Assembly: GCA_963921935.1 (NCBI GenBank) | Contig: OY998180.1 | Coordinates: 210,916,744 to 210,980,743, forward strand | Length of the DNA stretch: 64,000 bases | Direction of reading: 5' to 3' | DNA from: Galeruca laticollis | Taxonomy: Eukaryota; Arthropoda; Insecta; Coleoptera; Chrysomelidae | Part shown: piece after piece, positions 44,001 through 56,000 of the stretch | How the letters are laid out: each line of letters opens with the position of its first letter | Position numbering within the stretch: position 1 is the first letter of the stretch | Translations under genes and position numbers: made by a program | Notes under the pieces: generated by a model | Databases searched by the model: none | Seen by the model: the letters and a program-made list of their open reading frames with translations, nothing else | Told to the model about the DNA's origin: nothing

Positions 44001-47000
44001 ACAGCATGCGGGACGCCGGTGGCAGGAGGTTGAGGAGGCGGACCCCTGTCACTCAAAATGCTACAGCCCACAAAATAACCGAAGAGGAGAGCCAAGTTGG
44101 GGCGACTGTAAATCCCAACGCCACTCTTCACGAAGTTTCGCCCGTCAACAGAAGGGCTGCCACGAGGAGGTAAATTGTGAAAAGGATAAAATGGTCTCAG
44201 AAATTAAATAGAGATGTTGACTATCAGCGAACAAAACATTGTCTATAGAAAAAACGGTATCGTGAGAAAAAATTACATCACGGAGTTAGAGCTTGGGCAG
44301 ATAAAACAAGACGTAGGTAGAACGTTATATCAAGAGAATAGTGTGAGAGATTGCAGCGAAGCTCGGGAACAAGAAAAAGAATATGGCCTGTTACCTAGTC
44401 GGCCATCTGGCAGCTGCAATGAAATAGAAGAAAAATTTCTGTGAACATGGCTAAATGTAACTTGCTATATTTAGCGATTTTGTCATTTCTCCTCATATTT
44501 AGCCCTGTTTACCGAGAAATGGGAACAATAACTGACATATAGATATATTGACCCTAATCTAGAACTATATATGTTGAATCTGAGGAATTCACCGATAATA
44601 ACAGATATATCGTCAATATTGAAGTTTCAGGGCCGATTCAGAAGAACGCATGTATTTTCGGCAAAACTAAGGCCAGCTTTTATTATCTACCATATTTTGT
44701 CGTTATATGCCATATAACTTGCGATAATTAGTGATTTTGTCATTTCTCCTGATATTTAGCCCCGTTTACCGAGAACTGGGAATAATAACCGACATTTAGA
44801 TATATTGACCCTAATCTAGCACTATATATGTATATTTCCGTGATATTTACCAATAATTACAGATATATCGTCAATATTTGAAGTTTCAGGGCCGATTCAG
44901 AAGAAGCATGTATTTTGGGCAAAACTAAGGCCAGCTTTTATTATCTACCATATTTTGTCGTTATGTGCCATATATGTTGCTATATTTAGCGACTTTGTCA
45001 TTTCTACTGATATTAAGCCCTAACCAATAATACCTAGGCTCAAGAATTCGGCTTCTGTAAATTTATTTATCGATAAGATCAATTAACATTTTAAACTTCA
45101 CTTTGACCTGGAGCAGGTTCCCATCGGTTTCTGTACTGTGCTACGGTAACGGTTACAGAGTTGGGTGGATAATCAGTCTATGCAAAAAAGGAAGACAACA
45201 AAGAAAGGGTTAAGTGCAAGCCGCCATGGAAAATACGCATATATACAGTGTGTCCAATTAAGTCGGAACCATATGGAAAAGTTTTTTATTCACAGGTTTA
45301 TGATATAAAGTCATTCTTTATAAAAAGTTGTGCATGGTCTAAAAATCGAAGTAAAATCATCAGGTATCAAATTTTTTGAGCCGTATACAAGGTTTGTCAA
45401 AAAATATGAGTTTTACTCAAAAGTAAAGTACCTTTATTTTTGAGAATATTGAGAAATGTTATTAAAAAAAGTTGATCACAGTAGAAAAGTATTGTCAGAT
45501 ATCCAATATCATGCATCTGCCATGAAAAAATATTTATTTTTAATAACTTCATTGTAATAGCAATGATGATTTACCGATAAACATTTAATCTAGGCTGCCC
45601 AGACAAATTCTGTATATTAGCAATTTGCGTATAGATTGTTATTGAATCTAGGATGCCATGAGGGAAATCGTCTAATCGCTAGTTAGATTTTATAACATAT
45701 ATTAAATGGCTGCTCTGTTAAGTTAGAAATATTCAGCATTCGACGGTGCATCTTAATTCTCCTTGTATCAACGAGCAAAAATCGAACCGTCTGTAATAAT
45801 CTGTCTCTTTCAATGTATGAACAAGCTGGGGTTTGAATGAATGATATTTGTTACTTTTTAAAATATTTACCTTTGTACCTCTTCTTTTCGGATCAAAGAC
45901 ATTCTATTTCTCAATGACATTTTAGGATGTTCTACTACAGATAGAATCACTTGTAATTCCGTGTCTACACTAGCAACCCGCTTCTGCCATTTTTTATTGA
46001 AATTATTGTGAACACTTCCAGACGTCTCAAATTTATTCACAATTTTTCTAACTGTCGAATGCTGAATATTCCTTGGTTAACAGAGCAGCCATTTAATATA
46101 TTTTATAAAATCTAACTAGCGAATTTAAGTTTTCCGTCAGTGCATCCTAGATTAAATAATGTTCTATGTGCAAGTTACTAGTATACAGAATTTGTCAGGG
46201 CATCCTCGATTAAATGTTTATCGGTAAATTACCATTGCTAATACAGCGAAGTTAATAAAAATTTCTGTCAGAAGCATGATATTGGATATCTGACAATAAT
46301 TTTCCATTATGATTAAATTTTTTCAACAACAATTGCCAATATTATTAAAAATAAAGGTACTTTACTCTTGAGTAAAATCATATTTTTTGACAAACCTTTT
46401 ATACGGCTAAAAAAATTGATATCTGATGGTTCTATTTCGAGTTTTAGACCATGCACACCTATTTATAAATGATGATTTTTTTTCATAAAACTAAGAATAA
46501 AAAACTTTCCCATATGGTTGACACAGAAGGAATACATGATAACAATAATTAACATTTAGGGGAAAACATTGAGCAATTAGAATTGGCAGATGTGTTACAA
46601 TTAATATAAAAGCTCATCTGTTTGACTAGCAACTCGACTGAATTCAATTAAAAACCAAAAATAAATATTACTGTTCTTGGCGTTTATTTCCTACACGCTA
46701 CCATCGCCACGACGCAACTATTGAACTTAAAGAATGCATCACGAGATAAATTTGACAAATTTCAATCAAATTACAAATTAGTTTTCTGTTATACTTATTT
46801 GTTAAATATTTTTGATTATGCGGTTACTAACTATTCCAAAAATAGTATTTTTCAATAATTTACCTGTATTTTGGTTGCCTTTTATTTCAGTAGAACCACA
46901 ATTTGCGTCTGTTAAATCTACCACTATATTATTAACTTCCTGCACCTGGGTAGCTATCGTCGTTGTCATTTGGTTGTCGGATGGTGCACTTGATAATAAA

Positions 47001-50000
47001 TCCCACTGTCGCAATTTCTCTCTATCGAATATAAAACTACCTTCTTTTTTAAGTTTGTTCTCTGTGCTTTGACTATCTTGATTGGTATGCTCTTTTTGTT
47101 TATCTGATTTTCTAAAACTGTCGTTAACGTATGTCACACTACGAGTGATACCTCTAAGTGACTTTATCGTATCTATAGTATCCAAATCTTCCATGGATTT
47201 GGTATGGCGTTGACTAGCAGACCTTAGTTGCTCGCTCCAGATTAAATCCTCTTCCCATAAATAACTCCCTTCTGATGTATTCTCTGGATCTCTACGTACT
47301 TTGTCTTCTGTTATGTCGTTGGTGACGCTACTATTTTTTAAAACATTTTCTAGTAAACCTTCCAACGAGTGCGATCTTCTAACTCGTGTGTTAGTAAAAA
47401 CGGTAGCGTCGGGTGAAAATTTGTTACTCTTTCTCTTATCTAACAAATTTCGTGTTTCAACAGAATTATGGCTAGATTTGCTTTTTTGCAAAGTATCAGA
47501 TTCATAAATATTTTTATTGTCTATGTGTCCTGGTTTATCGGTAAGATTTAATAAGTCTACAGATGCTGATCTCGCTTCAGCAGCGAGTTTAAAAGTATCA
47601 TTATATAACGAAACTCGTAGATTTCCTTTTATCGGGTTTTTTATATGACTAATATCTCTTTTATTGCAATTTGTGGTATTTCTTTGATTATTTAAGGTTA
47701 AGGGGGGTGACTGCGAATCAGTCATACTTATAGATAAATCGGAGTAATAATATGGAGCCAATGTTTGGAATAAAGTATTAGGTGAGTACACTGATGAAGA
47801 TCCGTCCGTTTCGACAATGGGTGTAGACCTGTTCAAATTCAGTATAAAGTTGCTGATTTCAGCCGAGATAGAAGTACTTCCACTAGGATGGCCTATTTGT
47901 TCTTTTCCAACAAAGTCCAGAACCTCCTCTTCAGCTTCTGGTTTTTTTTCTCTCTTTTCAGTTGGAGAATCTTCGTAGCGAGAAATCATAAAATTTTCAT
48001 ATTGATGGAATCCTAATGGATTTACGTTATCGCTATCCTCATTACCAGAAAGATGTGATGAGTTATTTTCAATGTCACAGCTTATGTTACTCATTTCAGC
48101 ACAAAACTCTATTGGGATAGGTCTACATGTATTTGATTTAACATAGTCCACTGGTGTTAAATTAGATTGTGTATCATCATCAGTGTCGCTGTTAAAAAAT
48201 TTGATAGTGCTTTCGTCACTATCTAAGGAGGAACTATTCAAACGTTTTGGTCGACTTGATTTCTTTTTAATATATCTTTTTCCAACTACACCAATTGGTG
48301 AACTCGACAAATGATTTATTTCCATTTCTTCATCATCTTTCACTACCAACTCACCCCCATTAAGATCATCTAGCGGCTGCGATGAAGCCGGAATAAGTAG
48401 AGGCGACACCAATTCGTTATCAGAGCTATCTTGTAAGTCAATGTTGATTTGCATCGTCTTTAGGTAGTAAGATGCTGGTCTAAATGTATCTGATAAGCTA
48501 AATCTTGGTTGGCTGGGAGTACCTAGAGAATCTAAGTCTTTAGATGCTTCATCATCTGCATCAGAACTATCCGATTTGGTACCTGTATTTTTTGCAGGAT
48601 TTAATATTATATCAGGCAGCGTTTTGTTCTTGGTGGTTTGGTCCGGACTTTTTAATTCCATATATAGAGGTTCTGTTTTGTTGTCATTAAATATTACTAG
48701 CTCTTCTGTACCATAGGTACTTAAACTAGAATCTAAAAGATATCCTGAAACATTTTTAGTCATTTCCACATAATGATTTTCATCCGCTTTGGATTTATCT
48801 ATGTACATGTCAGATTCACTGTGACTGCTAGGTGGAATTAAGATATTTTTGTTAGGGGACATTGGAATATAGTTTTCTTCCAAAGCATTACGTCGCTGTT
48901 CGACATTTTCATCCGGTTTTTCTATATCTTCATTTCCTCTAAGTTCAACATATGCATGAGAGGCTAATTGGTCTTGTTTTTCTGAATAATCTAATTGAAG
49001 ATTGGCTACATGCTCAAGGTCTTGCTTGGTAAATTTCTTAAAATGTTGCGAAAAATCATCTTGGTCATAAGAAACTAACAAATTTTCAAATATATTCGTG
49101 AAAGGTGTTTCACAAAGGTCAAGGTGGCATTGAGGCTTTGCAGAGTCAGCAGAAGTAATAAGAGTAGTGGTAGAAGTAGATTGTGCAGGTGTAGGTCGCT
49201 CATTGTCCAAGATCCCTCCTGCCTGTGACTGAACAATTTCTTTGCTTCTCTTCTCATTTTCTAAACCAACCATAAAAAAATTTATACATTTTTACATATC
49301 CGCAACCCTCATTTAGTTAGTAATAAGTTAATAATTTAGGTTAATTGTAAAAATTGTTAGTTGAAAGATAATACATGAATCCAAACCGCTGGAGGCAGGA
49401 AGGACCTTTTGAAATTACACTAAGAATACCAGCACCCACAGCACATTCTTATACTACTTAGAAAAAATTCTAAAGTATAAAATATAAGCAAGATAACATT
49501 TACACCCGATTACTGTAATATATAACAGTGAGTGGTCAAATAATTTCATATTAATATTCACACAGCCAGCATAATGCGAGTGTTGTAAACTTAAGTATCA
49601 AGTTTATTTGATATATATTTAAATACTGTTTTTTCATATTTTCGATGACTTTTCTAGTCGACATACAAACTACTTTCAATGTCCTTTACAATTACATTCT
49701 AAAAGCGAAGTAAAACACAAGAAATAAAGGCGAATGTGCCTGTAATAGCGACTTTATTAACACAAACAAAACATGCAAGGTTTGAGAGAAATGATAATCA
49801 AAATGAAAAACAGTAGAAATATCTATCAGTCTATTTCATTCACCAACATGAGCACACCTGATTATTGAATTTTGCAAGTGGTAAGTCTTATGCAACATTT
49901 TTATCGCTTCCGCTCACAAAAAATTCCATTTGCAATGCAAAGTTAGAAAATGATCGATATTTTTATTCATTGTAAAAATCGCAAAATACGCTTGAGATAA

Positions 50001-53000
50001 AATGACAACATGAACCACTGTAAACAAACCAAATGACAGATGATGCGTGAGCGACACAAACAATTTTGACACTTAGTTTGTCAATTTCTGGCTACTAAAC
50101 TACTATACTTCTTGTAATTTCTTCTCAATACTTTTTAAGAAATACACTGGAGCCTTGTTTTTAAAATATTTTGCTTACATTCTGAAGATATAGCAATATT
50201 AAATCGCAAATTTCTTGCGCTTTCGCTTTCTTGAATAGCAGGAAATAACAGAGATATCCTACGGAGAGTTTGGTCCTAGTTGTTCTCACAAATTTGATTT
50301 TATGATTAGAAACATAATAGGAGCTACAATTCGAATTCCAATTTTTGTCTGAAACGTACCTGAAAGATAGCAGACCTTCAAGCTGGAAGATTGTAACCTA
50401 TTAACTAAGAAAATAGCAATAAATAAAAGATACAGACAGCGCCGGATTAACCACAGGGCACAATTGGCAACTGTCCAGGCGCGAAATTCAAATAAGGGGC
50501 GAAAAAATTTCATGATTAAATCTGAATAGAGAAATGATGTTTTAACCCATTAGTGCGTCGAGTCCCTCTAAAGGGACGCTATTATTTTACGAAGTCTACA
50601 TCTTCCTAACCTTACTTTCGAAGTGTGATCGCGCTTGTTACTCGATTTAAGACCACATACCGTCAGTCTTTATAAATTAGCAGAGGTGTGAGGTTGTTTG
50701 TCTATTTTATGTGATAATGGATCCCGCGCTTTACTCTACTAGGAAGGGCGGGTAAGTTTTTATTTTTTATCTTGGATTATGGTAGAGCTACTTTTTTAAA
50801 TTTTTAACTGTGCATAATTAGAAGGTTTAGTATCATAACTGTATTTTTTGCAAACAAAATATTTTTTATTTGAGACAGTAAGCCTTGTTTTTTTTGTCGT
50901 CCCCTATAAGGGACTCTATGCACTCTGGACCTTATTGATAAATATATTTATAGTTTGCCCCTTTACGAGCTTATATCTTTACTGGAAGAAGATGCGGATC
51001 AACGAAATGCAAACATATATATAGAACCGCCTGTTGACCATGGAGCAGACACAGAGGAAGACAGCGACAAATCGGATGATGAACATATTGGTGACATAAA
51101 TCATTTATGTCGTGGTATACTAAAACAAAATTGTGAAATATCTCAAGAAGAAAATAATCTAGATGACATACAGGAATCTTTACCAGAACAACTACTATTT
51201 GCTCATCCTGAAACTCATGATTTATCCAATGCCACCACCAGTCAGTCAGGTCCAAAAAAGAAGCTTCATAGTTGGAAAGGCGCTGCTCCTGATTTATCCA
51301 ATGCCACCACCAGTCAGTCAGGTCCAAAAAAGAAGCTTCATAGTTGAACAGGCGCTGCTCCTGATTTTTCAGCAAATCGAATTTTTGTACCTAAAGAGTC
51401 TTCTTCAGAAGCTAAATCTGCCCAGACACCTGTAGATTTTTTTCTTTTATTTTTTGATGAAAATCTTACATCTAAAATTGTAGAAGAAACAAATCTATTT
51501 GCAGTTCAAAAAGGATGAGTTTTTCGTTTTATTGGGTGGAATGCTGTTATCTGGATATGGCAAATACCCTCACAAAAGAATGTACTGGCATTCAACAGAA
51601 GATGTGCCAAAAATGTTATCTAACAGTATGCGCTTGAATAGATTTGAAACTTTGTTACGTCATATGCACTTCAATGACAATACTAAAATTGATACAAGTG
51701 ACAGACTTTACAAAATTCGTCCACTAATAGATGCACTCAATGAAAATTTTAAACGACATGGTGGATTAGAAGAAGCTTTATCAATTGACGAAAGCATGAT
51801 TCCATATTATGGCAAACATTACGCCAAACAGTATATAAAGGGAAAACCTATACGTTTTGGTTACAAAAATTGGGCAATTTGTAATAGTAATGGGTATATG
51901 ATTAACTTTAAGATTTACACTGGAAAATCAAACTCAGAAAAGGTTTTTGGACTTGGAGGAGATGTGGTGATGTCACTGCTTCAGAAAGCAGAAGTTCCTG
52001 CCGATAATGGACATAAATTTTTTTTCGATAATTATTTTACGAGCTTACGCTTATTACAGCACTTGTCTGAAAACAATATATGCGCCACTGGAACTGTGAG
52101 ACAGGACCGAACAGAAAAATGCCCATTTCCTGATGTAAAATTTTGGAAAGACAAACCAAGGGGAACATGTTACTTTATGTCATGCGAAAATGTCACTTTT
52201 GTGCAATGGAAGGATAATAAAGTTGTCACTGTAGCATCAAATTTCGAATCTAATGATATTGTAACAACTTCTAGGTGGTGCAAGGACTCCAAAAGTAAAA
52301 AGCAGATTACACAACCGCAAATTATTGCAAATTATAATAAAAATATGGGTGGGGTCGATATAATGGATGGACTTATTGCAGTATATAGAACCATAATGCG
52401 ACAAAGAAAATGGTATTGGCCAATAGTGTCGTACTTGTTAGATGCCAGTGTGTCAAATTCATGGATTTTGATGAAAAAAATGATGCCAAGTAATCCTAAC
52501 TGTGCCTCACTACTAGTGTTTCGCAGATATATAGCACTTAGTTTCCTTCAAACATATGGCAAAAAACCAAGCCGAGGAAAAACTACACTACCACATCCCG
52601 TTGCTTCTAGATTTGACAACATAGGCCACATGGTTCGCTATAATGAAACGGACAGAAGGTGCCAAGTGTGCAAGAAAAAATCAAATTTTATTTGTGTAAA
52701 ATGTGATTGTGGACTTGATCCTAAATTTTGCTTTGAAGGTTATCATACTAATTAAAATTATTTATAATTTATGTTTTAATACTTTTCAGTTTGCACTTGT
52801 TTTATGTTCAGTTTGTATGGAGTCCCTTTAGAGGGACATTTAAAATTGGGGTAATAAAAAATACTAAATTTATTTTTACATTTTTTTTCCTACTTTTATA
52901 TGTATTTTAAAATATTGCATTGAAAAAATCCAAAAAATCGAATACTTTATAACTTCATGCACTAATGGGTTAAGCTGATATACCAAGAAGTGCCGAATGC

Positions 53001-56000
53001 GGCGTCCTTTGTCTTTTTTTGGGCTTTTTATCGGAAGACGCGTCGGAAAAATCTCGCACTCGGTGACTTTTACTGGCTTCAAAAACAAAACCGACTTTTT
53101 TTTAGACTCTTTAAACGTTCTCAGCATTATCGACGGCATAATTAAAAAAATCGGTAGGACTCAAAGAGAATTATTGCACTTACAATTTGCTATATAAAAG
53201 GATGGAATTCTAGAATCAGTTTTCCCCATGGTAGGTTTATGTCGTATATTGTAAGTAGGTATGTATAAATAAGTATGTATGTATAATGAGGACCGTTTAA
53301 GAGACATCTTATGTTACGTATAAATTTATTTGTTTCAAGGTGAAATATTATATAGGATGTCCTATTCCAATCCGACCGGCGAAATAAAACAAGAACATTA
53401 CATTTTCGGAAAACAGTTAATAGAGATTAAAGGCAAATATTCGATGCCATCAATACTTTTAACCTTAAGTAGAAGGTTTAAGGTCAAATTTGTTTCTTCG
53501 GACTGATAATCCATGTCAATATGTGTACTGGTCGACAAGCGGAAGGGTGCCTCCGAGAATTGGTTGTGCAGTAGTGTTGTCGCACATCTACTCACGCTTT
53601 CTATCGTTTGTGCATCTCAGAGGCATCCTTACGCTTGTCGACCTGTCCGTTGATCGTTCGCAGTAATTGTGGAACTGGGTCTGTGTTGGGTATGGCGTGG
53701 GTTCAATATGCGGTAGATAAGAGAAACGTGGACGTGGGTTGCGCGTGTGTTGTGTGTGGGCTGTGCGTGTGCTGGGTTCAATATGCGGCAGGCATAAAAG
53801 TGGTGTTACGAAAGAGGTAGCCAAGTTTTTAAAACTAAAAAATATAAATACTTTTACTGGGCACACTTTAAGAAGGACATCTGTCACTATATTAGCTGAA
53901 GGTGGGGCCGAGGGTTATACAGAAGAATCCATTAAAGACAAAAAACGCAGAGCAATAATGGCACAAAACCTACCAACAGATCCCCAACCGTCTACTTCAA
54001 AGTCAGATAATGATAATGGAGGTTTTCAAGAAGCTTAGACTTCATCGATCATAACGGCAAACGTCAACAGTCTAACGACGAAAAATAATTTTTACTTTCA
54101 AAATCGTACAATTAATATTACCCCGTCCGGTGTTACTGGACTTACGTTTAATATGACATGCAATAACTGTACAATATATATAATAATTTTAAATAAGTAC
54201 CTAAATAATTCTAGTTTATGTTTAGTATTAGTTTATTGTTTTTCCAGTCATATGCTATAAAGCAAGAATTGCAAATTTTGTTTAATTTTTATTTTTACTA
54301 TTGCAAAAAATTGAAAGTTTCGACATAAAATATGGACTTTTCAATTAATAATGGCGGGCGGATTTTGGAAGGGTCACCAGTCACTCCCGTTTCACACGAT
54401 ATGACAGCTGTGCACAACGAATGCAACAACACATTAATCCAATAATTTTTGTTTTGATTTGATAATAAATATTGTTTTGTAAAAATCGCTATGAAAACTG
54501 CATGGATAAGTCAATTGGGGTCTTGTGCACTTTACTACCCTCGGAATTTGACATTTTTGCAAATTTTAATCGAAAGGACATGCCAAATAATATAGATTAA
54601 AAGCAAAAAATCCGTGGATGAACCAGTATTTTTGCAATAAAAGATTTAAAAGAACAATAAATTACGAGTTTTTAAAAAAGAGCAATGCGAAAACTCCCAC
54701 AGTCGGACTACAGTCATCCAAAATATAGTTACTTTATAATTGGTGCAATATGATAAGCCAAATTTTAAAAAACTCCAGTTTGAGGATCTACCAAGTTCCT
54801 AATAAGGTTTACTGTTTTGCGTATATATGGAGAAACACCATGTAGAGTATCCAGCCCTGAATATCCCCGCCCGCAATCCGTCCAGATTTCAGTTCCCAGT
54901 AAAATATATCTCTCAATAGGAGGTAGTAACATATTAGCAGACCGGTCTGGTATAAAAGCAACAAATACTCTTTTGTCCGTTACATCATAAATCCCAAGTA
55001 TCCACTTTTGCTGTACTATCTGTCCTACATTATGTTTTCTTTTCGTAATTACTGATTCATCAATTTGAACCACATGTCCCAGTCCACCTGTAAACAAAAA
55101 TTATCAACGTACATCCCATCAACAAGTACATTTTCAAATGATCCTCTTCCCGACCTCTGTCACAGATCAATGAATAATATCAATTCTTATCAGCTTAATA
55201 TCTCTATCGCTATATTTCTTGATTGTAATAATGAAGAATAACAACATATATTTTATGTAGCACTCTATCCCAAAATTAATAATTTTATTAATTTGAATTT
55301 TCATGAATGTTGTATCTAAAAAAATAGTTTTTTGTTGAAATTCAACCTGTATACATGAGCAACCTTCTTGTTAGACTAAAAAAATGAGATAAATATCCGA
55401 ATAAGTTAAACGTATTCCATTAATTTTGTTTTCATTTTTGACAATTTTCGTTAAAAATTATGGTTCATCCACACTTTTTTGTGTCTTAAATGTCTTCAAA
55501 TGAAATAAAGTTTCGATTCTACTATAGAAAATTGTTGAATTCCGAGGGTCGTAAAGTGCACAAGAGCCGTCAATTGATTTTCATTTTTGAATAGATAGGT
55601 AGATATGACCATTAAATAAGTAAGGAAAAATATTTTATCATTTTGTATTTGCATCAGTTAACCTCACATTCTGTCAAATGGATTGAGATTTAGTTCTAAT
55701 CAAGTAGGCTCTGTATTTTACTACCTTGGTTAATAATAAACAACTTTCCTACCTCTACCTCTACAACAAAAATCAATAAAGTTAAGTTTAGAAATAGTAG
55801 TGGAAAAAAGTTATTTTCTTGGGAACGTCCTTAATAAATCCAAAATTGTAGAGGTTGCGCTCTTTAAAAATCCGAGCCAAATATGTATTTTAGGCGGATG
55901 TCTATACGCAAGGTAAGATAATACCAGATCTGTTGAAAGTTAGTCAACTGAGTATGACACCTCTCAGCTCAACTGCGTAAAAACAGTAGGCTCGTTAATA

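Larger units (their letters stand above)
50546..52969 (+). mobile_element. piggyBac-like element copy 2 (complete ends)
   Basis: Flanked by TTAA at 50542-50545 and 52970-52973. Both ends start CCCATTAGTGC (11-bp perfect inverted repeat). Subterminal boxes GTCCCTCTAAAGGGAC (about 50564), GTCCCCTATAAGGGAC (about 50901) and GTCCCTTTAGAGGGAC (about 52822) are palindromes of the type GTCCC-N6-GGGAC, plausible transposase sites. 2,424 bp. Young-looking: only a premature stop and one frameshift disrupt the coding region. Confidence 0.93.

Noticed and set aside
46812..47507. Plus-strand ORFs opposite the large kmr exon
   Set aside because: Shadows; the minus frame is open for 799 codons with correct splice ends.
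49271..49273. Start codon of a separate 823-residue gene
   Set aside because: The Met lies in intron; the frame begins at a splice acceptor (49260/49261) in phase with the upstream exon.
50971..51375. 134-codon minus ORF with repeated QEQRL...
   Set aside because: Antisense of the duplicated piggyBac N-terminus.
53608..53887. Plus and minus ORFs over the G+C-rich inverted repeat
   Set aside because: Explained by the inverted repeat and GT-rich sequence; only the Crypton frame downstream has motif support.
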